Assembly (NCBI GenBank): GCA_038363925.1
Contig: JAQQWL010000013.1
Location: 186,001 to 250,000 of the forward strand
Length of the DNA: 64,000 nucleotides
Source: Apiospora phragmitis
Lineage: Eukaryota > Ascomycota > Sordariomycetes > Amphisphaeriales > Apiosporaceae
Direction of reading: 5' to 3'
A program made the position numbers and the translations under genes. The notes under the pieces are model-generated. The model did not search any database. It worked only from the letters and a program-made list of their open reading frames with translations, and was not told the origin of the DNA. Of the stretch, positions 38,395 to 49,854 are shown one piece after another. Position 1 is the stretch's first letter, and each line of letters starts with the position of its first letter.

Positions 38395-40265
38395 TGCCGA
38401 TAAGAAAGGGCTCCCAGAGAGTGTTGGCAACAGGCGGAAATCAGCATACCAGGGCTAGAAAGTGGCCGCGCCTGGGGATGAAGAATCGTAGGATATAGCT
38501 TCCGACCAGTACGCTGTCGAAGCAGACTCGGAAATGTGCTCTGGCATCTGATGAAGACGAGATGTCGGGCATTTTCCCGCAGAGGAGGAATAAGAAGGGC
38601 GCATAGAGAGATGTAGTTTTATCATTCTGACGCAATGTAGGCTTCCCGAGACGGTGTATGTTTGCGAGAAAAGAAAGAGCGAGATGGGCATAAGAACCGG
38701 TGCTTCAGGCGTTTTTCATCGAGAGGGCGGCGGCGCATGGGAGGCACGATTAATAATGCATGTGGCCTATATATCAAAGTATGCCTGTCTGCCTTGCTTC
38801 GTTTGTGTCGTGGTCTGTCTGTAATGCATTGTATGACAGCAGTGAGTGAGTGCTTGCCCCTGCCATCCGTCTGTGGAATGCTCCTCCGGTGCTTGGCCGT
38901 ATTCGTTATGCGTCTGGCGCCCCTTTCGCTTTGGGCATGTGAAGTGCCAACAGTCTGGAACTCGACCTCCCATTGTAGGATAATTGCGTATCTATCTCCC
39001 CGGAGAGTATATACATCCCATCTGCATCTGCCTTATCCTCATTCCTCGTTCGTAGACGCAATAGGATAGGTGCTCCTGCTACCCCAAAGTCTGGTTTGGC
39101 CCATAACATTACGCTTTGGGGATCAACTGGAGCGGGTCATTATTCAACACCATGATGTTTCTCTGGCCCTTTGTGGGCTGTGCAGGCTGGATAAAATTAC
39201 TCGGAATAATCAATATACTTTCTTACCGGTCACTTTCTTCAGCTTTATCATGCCATTTGCTTGTCAATATTACAACTGCAGAAATGAGTATCAGATTTTC
39301 TGGGACTACTAGAAAAGAAGAGTTGTCCAGTTGTCGTCTTTAATTGTCACCCTTCCTTTGGAGGATGGCAGAACCGAGAGACCGGTAGAGGAGAAAGTCT
39401 ATACTAATAGAGTTTCGCTAATCGTTAATCATAGTGGATACGAGTATAGCTTAAAGAAACGGGGCGCGGGCTTGGTGTGTGGCAGTAGCGAGCATTGAAT
39501 CCCAACCATGTCTAAACACTTCATAATTCCTGATTCCTGCTCCGTGGAGTTGAAATATCAATAAAAAATGTCCAGTATGGTGGTACAGCAGCATCACCAC
39601 TTGCTTCGAAAATGCGTTGCCAAGGCTCTGCGTTGTGACTTTGACTGCCCATCAGCTTGGCAGGTTGACGAAAACTTATAACTTCTCGGTCCCTCTATTG
39701 GACGCTGTCCATTAGAAGGGGGTAATGAGATCCACCGTGTGAGGATGAATCATAATTCCCTGGCTGCTGGTGCCAGGCGAGGACCAACTGCCATCTTACG
39801 TAAAATAGCCAGAACAGGCCGCATCGCCAAGTCCGAACATAATTGTTGTGATATATTACGTCCCTCGAAGCCCCGAGGAAAGAAGCGGAATTTGATGTTA
39901 TAGTCTTACCATACTGCCAACTACACTGCTGTGAGCTTCGTGCAAGTGCCTTTCTCCAGTTGCTGACCTTTCTCCAGTACCCTTGACGTATCAAACTCTC
40001 TTCCCCTCCTGCTTTGGCTGCACAGAACCAGGCATCTCCGATGTGCCCAAACCTTCTTTCTAGGATACATATAAATTCCTACCCGACATCCTTTATGGAA
40101 TTTTGACATCCATCTCTACCATACAACACTCACACATACAACTTCGAGAATACTTTCGCCTACTGAGACCCCAGCCTTTCAATTGCTTCCATCAGGTCGC
40201 CTGTTCAGTCAATCATCACATCACATCATCACAATCATCAACAGCCACACAGCAACCAGTCAAAA
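38395..40265. other. 1.9-kb intergenic region
   Basis: No recognisable gene. The last ~250 bp hold a TATA-like motif and a CAT/ATC-rich leader of the following gene. Confidence 0.5.
40065..40077 (+). promoter_or_regulatory. TATA-like motif upstream of the Ser/Pro-rich repeat protein
   Basis: The motif acatataaatt lies about 190 nt before ATG 40266, followed by CT- and CA-rich leader sequence. Confidence 0.35.
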
Positions 40266-41775
40266 ATGTTTCCCACTAGACCTGAAATTGCTTGCGGGCC
40301 CAAGAAGGACCGTGACGCTGACGCCACTCAAACTATGGACGAGGCTGCAGTGAAACCCATGAATTTGAAATACCTCATATACATGACTCGTTTTGGCTCT
40401 GCTGGAAATCGCCATATCGACCTCCCCGAGCACGAGTCAACGCCTCTCGAGGTGATGCATTCGGATCACCTCGAGTACTCCCTCCGCCGGGGCCGACCCA
40501 CCAACCAGAAGCACGGCAACCGTGTCGGAAGCCGGGCCCCACCCCTACCCTGCCCCCCGGGGGCACCCCAACCGCCAGGAGGACGGTACAAGCAGCGACA
40601 GGGAACGGTCTCCCACTCCCGACCCCGGGTTTGAAACCAGGCGTCCTCCTCCCCATGTCACCTTCCCTCACCTCTGGGACCTGCCTTGCAGGGCTGCTCC
40701 TACACCTGACTCCTCCCTCCTGGCTCTTCCGACCAACCAGAAGCAGTCCAAGTCCAACGAGGACAGGTCATCATCGTCGTCGTCATTATCCAGTAGTGGC
40801 AACAGAAGCAGGGCCCCTTCGCCCTATCCTGGCCCTCGGGGACGGACCAACCGCCAGACCGACCAAGATACAAGCATCAGCAAAAAGCGGCCTGACTCTC
40901 CCTACCCAGATATGGAGAGTAGGTGTCCTCGCCATGTCAGCTTTCCTGAAGTCGAGGAGCTGCTTCGCAGGGAACTTCCTCCACTACGACCCACCAACCA
41001 GAAGCAATCCAAGAGCAACGGGTCATCATCATCATCATCGTCATCATCCAGTAGAAGCCGGGCCCCTTCTCCCCGTCCTCTTAGCCGCGCCAATCGCAAA
41101 CAGGTCCTCCAACAGCTAGAATCATCTCGTACTGGTCATTGCAACGGCATCCGCCCTTCAAGCGCCAGAATGCTGGACGTCCCCCCAAATTTCATGTCCT
41201 CCAACCCACATGCTCAGCTCGGCAACAATAACAACAACAATCATCGAGCCGCCACCACCGATCGGGCCGTTTTGCCATTCATGAACCCCCAACCAAGCGG
41301 CTTGATCTTCCACTTTGGAAGCTCGTCGTCAGGCAGCCGGTCGTCAAACAACCGTGACGCAGCAACAGCTACAGAGGATGACCACGCACGACAACAAAAA
41401 CAACAACAAGAACGAGACGTGCAGGAGTATTGGGACAAGTTCGAGAGCTTCAACGAGCACCGCTATCATCCCAGCGGCGAGACCCGGCCGGAATACAAGG
41501 TCGCCGCCGCCGGCAACGCCACCAAGGTCACCATCGCCATCAACTCCAAAAAGGAGGACAGCACCGCCACCAGGGCGACAGAGCCTGTCCCAGAGAAGCA
41601 GCAAAAGCAGGGCCAGATCCAACAAGACATCGGTAAGGACTGGGAAGCCTTTGAACACCTCGACCTTGCCAAGTCCCCCCAGGGCCCCTACAATGCCGAA
41701 GAGGCCGAATCCACCGAGTCGCGACAAGGAAGCAGCTGGTTCTCGAGCTGGTTCGGCATTGGCCGCCGGCTCTGA
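40266..41775 (+). CDS. Ser/Pro/Arg-rich internally repetitive protein of unknown function (one apparent frameshift)
   Basis: Two overlapping frames (from ATG 40266 and a frame ending at 41775) are best read as one protein of about 500 aa with an extra C in the run 40537-40540. The evidence is an internal repeat. The module PTNQK, a Ser run, SRAPSPYPGPRGRTNRQ, RPDSPYPDMESR and a (R)HVSFPEVEELLRRELPP segment recurs with variations; its first copy begins in the first frame (GRPTNQK...GSRA) and continues in the second (HPYPAPRGHPNRQ...HVTFP). The C-terminal third is acidic and Gln/Asn-rich with a WDKFESFNEH segment. It ends WFSSWFGIGRR, an amphipathic, membrane-binding-like tail. No signal peptide and no known domain. 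Ser runs are coded by TCA/TCG repeats. Mostly disordered by composition. A lineage-specific gene is likely. Confidence 0.6.
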
Positions 41776-44046
41776 TCAGTCAAGCCAGCAATAGTGCCAT
41801 ATTGTACTGGTTTCTCCTGCCGCCGTGGAGGAGGGAAGTCGGAGGGCCCATCATTTTCATCCAGCTGCTCTTCCTCCTCTCTATCTTCATAGCCGAATAA
41901 AGAGCACGACGAATTGTGCTTGCAGATGGAGTACCGAAAGTAGTACAAGATCTCCAACATCAATGGGTCCATGATGTATGGTGGCGTCGCATTGTTTGAA
42001 TTATATCTGTCGTTTGTGTTGGAAAACGACACAAGCAGCACCAAGATTGTCTCGATTGCTGCAGCTCAAATAGCTTTGCATATATTGTTTGGGTTCTGGG
42101 GGCCCAAGAACGGGAAAACCTCGTGGAGCTTGTAATGGTGTCGAGGTGGAGGATCAAGTATGGAGGACAGATTGTGTTAGTCAGGATACCCGTGGTTACT
42201 ACCGGCGAGAGACCGATGGATCATCTGAGTGTAATGGGATGAAAGCCAGTGACAGCTTCTGACAGTGTATTATTATCACATAGGAATTGAAGAAAGCTGT
42301 CCACCAAGAAGATGGCCCAGGGAAAACTGTGACAACTGTAAAGTTGGTAACATAAAACGTATGTGATGTAGATGATTATGGCATTCATATATGAGATGGT
42401 TCATGGCCCGGACGCCGCCGCTTCATTTCAGCATGGGTCCTAGACTTCCAGGACCACACACCTGAAGACCAAGACAAGATGCAGATCGCGAGGGGCAACC
42501 AGGGAGGATGGAAGAACCCGAATACAGATATCCGAGAAAGCAACCAGTGGTTGTCAGCCGCGACGTAAGCGCAAATTCTGTTTGAGTAGACGCTTGTGTC
42601 CTTCTCCCACAACACGACGAGTCTACTTACCGTCTGGGAGGTAGGATACGAGCCGCTCGCAAGCTCGTGGTACATAGGAAAGCCGCCACGTCTGACGGAG
42701 GCTTGAAGCTTTCGGGGTGCATATCTTCCAGGGCTTGAACCGTAGCACAGATATCCGTGTTGCAAGATAGAGCTCACGATAAAGATATCCACTGAAACAC
42801 AGACTGCCCCAAGTAGTTGGGCTGAAAAAGTATGTAATCCGATATGATGGCAACGAACCCGTTTCTGTCCAGCCTGACAGGCGGGTCGTTCAGAGGCGTC
42901 AAGTTTATTCGGTGGGGGAGTGGAAGGGTGCGCCCGTGTGCGAGGAAGTTGGGACGAAACGAAACAGGGGTGAGCGAGAGAGCACACAGTGAACTCTCCT
43001 CTGCTGACGAGATAAAGCCAGATCCGAGCAGAAAAGAGGGTTTCGAGTCTCGGGTCTCGACTCTCTTGGAACCCGATCAGACTGAGGAGGTAGGCAACTT
43101 ACATACGGGACTGGCATATGATAGCAACAGAATGAGCAACAGGGTGGGTCGATGATGACAGTAGAAGCCGCCAGTGTGCAGCAGGCAAACCAGCAACGCA
43201 GAGAGTCCAGACGGCCAGCCTTCCTCGGAGCACCTTGAGATGCCCCAAGATCATTCATGTGGAAGCTCGACTAGAGCCGCACCAAACAAGCCCTTTGCAT
43301 CTCTGGAAGAAACTGCTAGCCATCGACTTAGGTAAACCTCGAGATGGGACCAGGACTCGTCGGCGCCACCCAGGACAATATCTGCCTCGCCGGCAGCATC
43401 TTCGAGATGATTTGTGCGCTTGGAGTCCTAACAAGATGTGCCAGATCTTGGCTGTGGGCGGCTTGGCCTTGACGAAGGGGCCATGACGTACGGTTGCCTC
43501 GCACCCTCTCTTGCCCATTCCTGCGAAAAAGAGCGCATGGCTAGGTGGTTCATGAGATGAGTCTCGGCTGAAGTTGGTTCTTCTCCTCGTGAGCTCGTCC
43601 ATCTTGTCGCAGTGGAGTATTGGGGAGCTCGCTGTAGAAGCGTTGTATGGAGTTGTGCTAAGATTACTCAGGCTTAGTGACCAAGTACGCTGGAGGCTGG
43701 AACAATTGGCCACTAAAATCCCCCGCCGTTAGCAGTCAATAGCGCTTGGCTGGTTAAGCGAGCCTCTGGAAGGACCAGGCTGTCCAGAGCAACCAGAAAG
43801 AAGTCCCTATCGACCCCGAATTCCCACGGACCTTTCAGCCTTCCACCTCCCCCAAGCTCCCCCAAGATTTGGTTTATTTTATTTTGGACACCATCGCCAA
43901 CTGCTTCGGCCGGCAAGCAAACCATCTGCATGCCCCGAACCACAATTGCGCAACTAGACATGTGCCACCTTCGGAAATAAGGGAGGCATATATCTTTATC
44001 CTGCACGGTCCCGTGTCGCAATTGGCCGACGATTGATCCGCCCACC
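41776..44046. other. 2.3-kb region without a recognised gene
   Basis: Contains minus-strand frames of 200 aa (42987-42385) and 152 aa (43713-43255), but neither shows a domain, a credible splice structure or codon use like the neighbouring genes, so I do not call them. Confidence 0.4.
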
Positions 44047-44987
44047 ATGCCGTCGCTCCCCAAAGCGCTCGTCGGCGCTCTGGTGTTGATGGCGGACTTT
44101 GCGATGGCTACCCTGCGCGAAGGGGTCCTGCCCGCCTACCATTATGGCGCGTCCATTCCCGTCTCGTGTATGAATCGCAGCGTGTACGTGGCCCCTATTG
44201 CCCTATGCACATCTCCCGCCATAAATCTCGGCCATTGAAGTATGTGTACTTATACTAACTGTGCCGGTCACCGCCTGGAAACAGAGAAACGGGCGAGCAC
44301 ATCCAAGACGCCCACGACGAGATCGAGTGGATCCCCTTCCCCGTCTGCAACGAGACGTCCAAGCCGCTCGAGTTCCACTACGGCACCGAGGCCGAGGTCA
44401 ACTGCACCGTCGCCATGATTGACGACCCCTTCTTCCACCTGCTCGAGTTCTACATCCACAGCGACGCGCCCCTGGCCTGCCGCCTGCCCGCGCGGCCGAA
44501 GCCGCACATCGAGGCCGTCGGCGAGGCCCCCTACCAGCAGGAGTACATCCCGCTCGTGTTCGCGCTCGCGGGCACGCTGCAGAAGAGCCACCTGCACATC
44601 AGCACCCACCTCAACGTGCTGCTGCACTCGACGCCGAAGCACCACGTCCACCCGCACGACTCGGGCGTGCTCGACTCGGGCGTCGCCTACAGCACCAGCC
44701 CGCTCAGCCACATGGACGGCAGCCAGACGAAGCGCCTGGTCATCGGCGACCCGCTGCCGCTGTCCCTCAGCGTGCGCTGGTTCCCGACCCCGGCCCTGCC
44801 CAAGACCGAGGGCCAGGTCGAGTGGGCCGGCATGGGCGGCCACGTCTACGCCAGCACCATCTTCTACGGGCTTGTCTCCTTCACCGCCGGCGTCCTCGGG
44901 AGCGCCGTCTACTTCTTCGGCGTGGTCCTGCCCAAGCGGCTCCGGGGCCGCGGCCTCGGCGGCGCGACGCCCCTGGGTACGGCTTGA
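44047..44987 (+). CDS. Unknown secretory-pathway type I membrane protein, 279 aa
   Basis: Exons 44047-44183 and 44285-44987 flank a 101-nt intron with a GTACGT donor. An N-terminal signal peptide (about residues 1-22, ending ADFAMA) precedes a luminal domain of about 210 residues. That domain has conserved-looking cysteines (SCMNRS, FPVCNET, EVNCTV, LACRLP), possible N-glycosylation sites and His-rich stretches (HLHISTHLNVLLH, HHVHPH). One membrane helix (about residues 234-259, STIFYGLVSFTAGVLGSAVYFFG) is followed by a short basic tail (PKRLRGRG). This is a type I topology in the ER/Golgi or plasma membrane. I do not recognise the family. Codon use is strongly GC3, which creates long antisense shadow frames. 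Confidence 0.75.
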
Positions 44988-45491
44988 ACGGGAAGGGAGT
45001 CGGTAATGGCTGGGGTATCGCCAAGAGAATCGATTGAATGGGTGGAAAAGCGTTGCGCATGTTTTGTTATGTACTACCACCCGGAAATGGGGGCTCTAAT
45101 ATAGATGACGGTCGGGTTATCTGTGTTGCAGGAATCGGGTTCTTGTACATAATTTGGTCTTCTATTTGGTTCATGGAAGGTAGAAAGGGAAAAACCGCCA
45201 CCCCCGAGATGAAAAGACCGAGAGCGGCCAAGAAAGCTATGCTATAGGATTGTTTTGCTGTTCGGGAGTTGAACGGCGTCATATCATCATCATACCGAGG
45301 ACTAGGCTAGAGTCTAGCTATGACTGCATAAGTAATCATGATCTTTATTTCCCCCGTTTTCTCCCTTTCGCTGCTGAGCGACAAACAGACCGTATGCAAT
45401 CCATACATAAAGTACTTACACTCGTTGCGAAACGATGACATGGGGGCTCGGCAAATCTGGTACCTGTTAAGTAGGCTAACGAGTAGCATTT
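44988..45491. other. Convergent 3' region, no gene called
   Basis: A 69-aa + frame (45038-45247) with one hydrophobic stretch is present, but nothing supports it as a gene. Confidence 0.4.
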
Positions 45492-46226
45492 CTACTGTAC
45501 CTTCTTGACCTTGTCCCCAGCTTCTAGTTTCTTGGTGAGCCGCACCCACATATCGACACTTAGAAGTAAAGCTATAATCAATTACACAGTCAGCAAGACA
45601 AACAGATCTCACCCCTTCAAACTGAAGAGAGGAATGGCATAAGAGGGAAAAGGAAAGAAGGAAAGAAAGAAAAAATAACTCACCGACAGCGAAATAACTC
45701 CCATACAGCCCCCCGATCAACGTAACCTTCTCCGCGCCAGTGACGAGCTCCTCACTCCATCCGTACGCCTCCCACATGCACGTGGCGGTCGTCAGGGCCG
45801 TCTCGACGCCGTAGAGGAAGAAGAGCAGCTCGTCCCGGCCCCGCAACCTCGTCTTGTTGGCCGACAACACATTGACAGCCCAGACGGAGACGGGCAGGTG
45901 GAACACGAGCTCGAGGAAGCAGAACAGCGGGAAGAAGCGGGGGGACCCCCGTGGGGCTGAAGAACTGGTCCTTGTAGCTCTCGAGGTAGTAGATGCGCAG
46001 GTGGCCCAGGGGCGCCAGCGGGCCCGCGGCGGCGTACCAGGCGGGCGGGTAGAAGTAGACGAGGTCGACGCCTATATGTGCGGTGTTAGAAGTTGCATTG
46101 AGTACTTATAGATCATTGTTCGCCTCATTTTGCGAGCGAGTATGAAAAAACCATACAGAAGAGGATGGGAATGTGTATGATAAAGTACACAAGATACACC
46201 GTGTTGAGCTTCGACGTTGCACCCAT
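45492..46226 (-). CDS. TMEM97/EXPERA-domain membrane protein (one apparent frameshift)
   Basis: Four-helix ER/endomembrane protein of the sigma-2 receptor (TMEM97) group of the EXPERA superfamily, linked in other organisms to sterol handling. Exons 46226-46157, 46071-45684 and 45571-45492 give 178 aa when one base is discounted. Helix 1 contains YLVYFIIHIPILF, then VDLVYFYPPAWY, the helix FFPLFCFLELVFHLPVSVWAV, a helix around LFFLYGVETALTTATCMWEAYGW, and GGLYGSYFAVGALLLSVDMWVR. It ends in a Lys-rich tail (KKLEAGDKVKKVQ), possibly an ER-retention signal. The frame break lies at the G6 run 45939-45944 or the adjacent C5 run 45946-45950 (+ strand), where one base too many is present. The total length becomes a multiple of three after its removal. 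Confidence 0.82.
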
Positions 46227-46848
46227 GGTCGGCAGTTTTTTATGACGACGAGTCGAGAAAGTGAGCGAGTGATAGGACGTATCTGAGGGGCCTGGGAAAA
46301 AGAACGAAACCAGGTGGAATGTCACTTGTATAAGACGGCCAGTCAATTGATTGATTCTACGCAATATAAGACTTCGCGAAGAGCGGAGTTTACTTCAAGT
46401 TCTCATCTCATCAGTGTCGCATTTTGCGGTCAGCTTGGGAAATTGAACCATGTGTAAATTAAGACCAAATACTATAGATATACACCGTGCAAACCCAACC
46501 AACCAGGCTACTTGGCATCCTCCCTTACTCCAACCACCAAAGTAGTCGACTGCCACTTCCTGCAAACCAACACTTCCGCTTATGATTTTGTTTTAATCTA
46601 TATGATGGGTGGCTCATGCAAGGGATATGAAAGTAAAGATCCAAGAAATTTGCCATCATTCCGGTTTTACATTTTCTCCTCTTTTCAGGATAGGGGTGGG
46701 TAGAAAGGTGGCGTTCGGAGCGGGCGCATCGGTGCCAAGGGAGAAGAAGAAGATAGCTTGAATCCCAGTAACGCCAAGGAGATATGACGAAAAAGAAGTC
46801 GAATGAAAGGGGGGCAATAGGGACGAGAGAAAAGGGAGTTGGCTGAGA
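46227..46848. other. Intergenic region, no gene seen
   Basis: Promoter side of the TMEM97-type gene and 3' flank of the glycine-rich membrane protein gene. No defined element recognised. Confidence 0.45.
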
Positions 46849-49800
46849 TTAAATCTTCTCCAGTGCTGGAGCGCTGATCTCGAGGTCCTTCCTCCCCGTC
46901 TGCCTGCCGCCCTTCTTCGGTTTCCTGAACATCTGCACGAGGTCCATGATGGCGATTGTGCTGCCGATGGAGAACATCTGGAAGATGCTGAACCCGATGG
47001 CCACGGCGCCCGCGAACGGTATCACTTGGACCAGGCAGACAGTAAGCTCGCCAAGCTCTACGAAGCCCAGTATGCCCGTGATCAGGGCCATGAACACGAG
47101 GAGCGTGTTCGAGACCGCCCGGGTTCTGATTAGTACCGCCGAGCCCGTCTGCTTGATCTTGACGATAAAGTGCAGCCCGGTACAAGCTAGAGTCAGCAAC
47201 ACGGTGAGGAGACCCAAAATCTGTATTTTCGCAACGTGGTTAGCAAATAACCATATAACGCGCCTGATAATCAAGAACGTATGAGGTATAGAAAGGGGAT
47301 TAGAATACTTACGTTGTGTGCACTGCCGAAGTGCCCTGCATTCCCGCGGCCGACAACGGCCATGACGAGCAGTGTGATGATAGAAGGGGCAATGATGAAT
47401 AGCCATGCAATGTTGATCCATTTATCGTACTTGGCGAGAGAGTGGCCTCTCCCAATGCGACGGAGCATGTTCTGCAGAGCCTCAATCCCGAGCGCCATGG
47501 GAAGTACCGTGAGCATAACGCCGATCGCCAGAATAACTAAAAGTACTCGGAGTCAGAGACCAGCCATAATACGTCTTTGGGCATTGAAACTTACTGTGCA
47601 GGGCCGTGACAACGATGGTCGTGATGAGTCCATTGCCATTGACCTTGAAGCTGGCATTGATGCCTCCGAGATTGAGGGGCTTGATGTTGTCGATGAGCTG
47701 CGAGGCATCCATCTCATAGTTGTTCGTGCCGTCATTGGTGAAGTGAATGGTTCCTTTGGGGATCAGATCTTTGAAGGCAGTGAGGTTCATATCTCCACTA
47801 GTGTCGATGGTGCCTGACTCTATCAGACCAAGCCCAACAAGCGCAAGACCGGCGACACCTTCGCAGGTCAGCACATTTATACCTGACTGGATAATGGTGG
47901 AGACGGTGTCGGCTTGGAGCAAACGAGAGATGTTGAACGATGTGAGGTTCAAGTTGCCCAAGAGATTTGACGGTGTCGAGGGGTTCGCCTGTCGCAACGC
48001 CAGAGCAGTCGATTCTTGCTCCCGCTTGCGCTTAATAGACTGGGCGTTAAACTGTGTGACGAGCAGCTTGGCCACGGCAACACCCTGGCTACCGGCGCCT
48101 TGTCCCAACCCAACCGCGGCGCCTCCCAACGAGTCGTCCATATTCAGAGGGGTCAGAGGGATATCGGTCACGTTGCTTGCGTTTCCGTCAATCAGGGCCT
48201 TGATACCTCCCATAGCCGTGATGCCATCACCAGCCCCTTGAATGAACCCACGTGCGAGGCCGCCGGCGGCCTGGCCAATGTTAACCTTGCCAAGCAGGTT
48301 CGAAACCTCACCCCCGCCGCCGGCTCCTCCGAGTCCAAGTATACTGGGGTCTGATGTTAACTTCTGGAACGTGCCGTTGGCCAGAAGGCGGGACGTGAGA
48401 CCGAAAGCTAGACTTCGGGAGACACCATCGAAATCGATGCCCCCATTGGGAATATCCTGGATGGCTAACTGACCAGGATCAGGCTGGGCACCCAGGCCAA
48501 CGGCGATGCCTTGACCAAGGCCCTTGCCAAGTCCTGAAGCAGCAGGGGGCAGGATCTGCGCCAAGCTCTGGTTACCACCCAAGCCCCCCAAGCCCATACC
48601 ACCCGTAAGGGAAGACAACTGGTTTCCAATCTGCTTGATGTTGATGTTGGAGGCTACCGAGTTCGTCAAACCGTACCCGAAGGAGTTCGCGATGTTGGGA
48701 ATGCCGTTACCGGTCGGGGGAGGAACCGCGTTGATCTTCAGGCCGTTGACCAGACCGTTGCCAATTCCAGAAGACAGACCCAAGGCCGCAGGGCCCAGCT
48801 GCGCCGTCAGCTGGCTTATATCGAGGCCGCCTCCGAGCATGGCCTTGATCTTGGTCACGTCGATGCCACTGGCCACGGTGTCGGTCAGTCCGAAGCCGAA
48901 CTTGTTCGCGATGTCGGGCAAAGAAATGTTGCTGAGGAGACTACCACCGGCCGAAGACGTCGCGGGGGCTGGAGATGTCTGGCGGCGTGTAGGTGGGTTT
49001 TGGCCGGCAGCCGGGGTGGGCGTGCCCGCATTGGCCTTGCCTATGTTAAGGCCCTTGACCAGTCCATTGCCAATACCGACTGCCAGTCCATTGGCGGCAG
49101 GCGCGATCTGATCTGCAAGTCCGCTTGCAGCCGCACCAGAGGTCAGAGAGTTGAGATCGACGGATCCCAGGAGCGTAGCCACTAGACCACTGCTGGTGCT
49201 CTCAATAGTCGGATTAAGGCCGGTGTTTTCCATACCAGCCGCGGCAGCAACCTTGGCTCCGATGGCCTTTGCTTTTGCCAGAGTGGTCAAGTTGAGACTT
49301 GAGGCAGCCCCCTCACCCGCACCGATTCCTAGAAACATGCCAGCGCCCGCTACGTTCTTCGAAAGACCGTTGGTGATGCTTGCTAGCCCGTTGGACAGGG
49401 CATCGCCAATGGCGTCACCCAGGCCTCTTTGCGCTATGCCAGAGACATCCGAGGAAGAATCGTCGGTACGAGGAGCAACGTCGCGGCGGCCCAGGCTGCC
49501 CCAGGCGCCGCTTCCAGATACGGACCGAGAATGGAAGCGCAGAGCCTCGCTGGTTTCCTTGAGTTCCAGGGCAGGGTAGCGTTCGGTGAGCCATTCGGTC
49601 GCGCGGGTGCCGAGGTCGACGACCTCGACGTAGCTCCTCCTCAGTTTCTCATCCCGCTCGATCGACCGCAGCGTGTCGGGTGATACCAGCTCCGCAAGAG
49701 CCCTTCTCAGCAGAGGACTTGTGACCTGCTCGCGCGGGCTGGTGCCATAGAGAGTGAAGGCCGTGAAAAGCAAGCCAAAAAGGGCAAGAGGCAGCAGATA

Positions 49801-49854
49801 GACACGCCACTGCAGCCACCTAGGGCCCTGGGCTTGTCCGGCTGTCGACAGCAT
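46849..49854 (-). CDS. Large glycine-rich repetitive multi-pass membrane protein, 951 aa
   Basis: Exons 49854-47595, 47536-47313 and 47220-46849 (introns of 58 and 92 nt). One N-terminal helix (about residues 18-37) is followed by a ~700-residue Gly/Ala/Leu/Asn-rich region, probably extracytosolic. That region repeats a module with cores such as GLAVGIGNGLVKGLNI, GLSSGIGNGLVNGLKI, GLGKGLGQGIAVGLGA and GLARGFIQGAGDGITA, alternating with NKFGFGLTDTVASGID / NSFGYGLTNSVASNIN segments. The C-terminal ~200 residues hold about five hydrophobic helices. His residues (TALH, SAHN, GLHFI) are placed rather as in cytochrome b561-type cores, but this is only a resemblance. It ends in a Lys/Arg-rich cytosolic tail. 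I do not recognise a named family. The frame is intact. Confidence 0.82.

Noticed and set aside
42385..42987. 200-aa minus-strand frame
   Set aside because: No domain, no codon bias, no consistent start; likely chance.
44268..45080. 270-aa minus frame over the type I membrane protein gene
   Set aside because: The + strand gives signal peptide, splice sites and a membrane helix in register; the minus frame is Gly/Val/Arg-rich shadow sequence.
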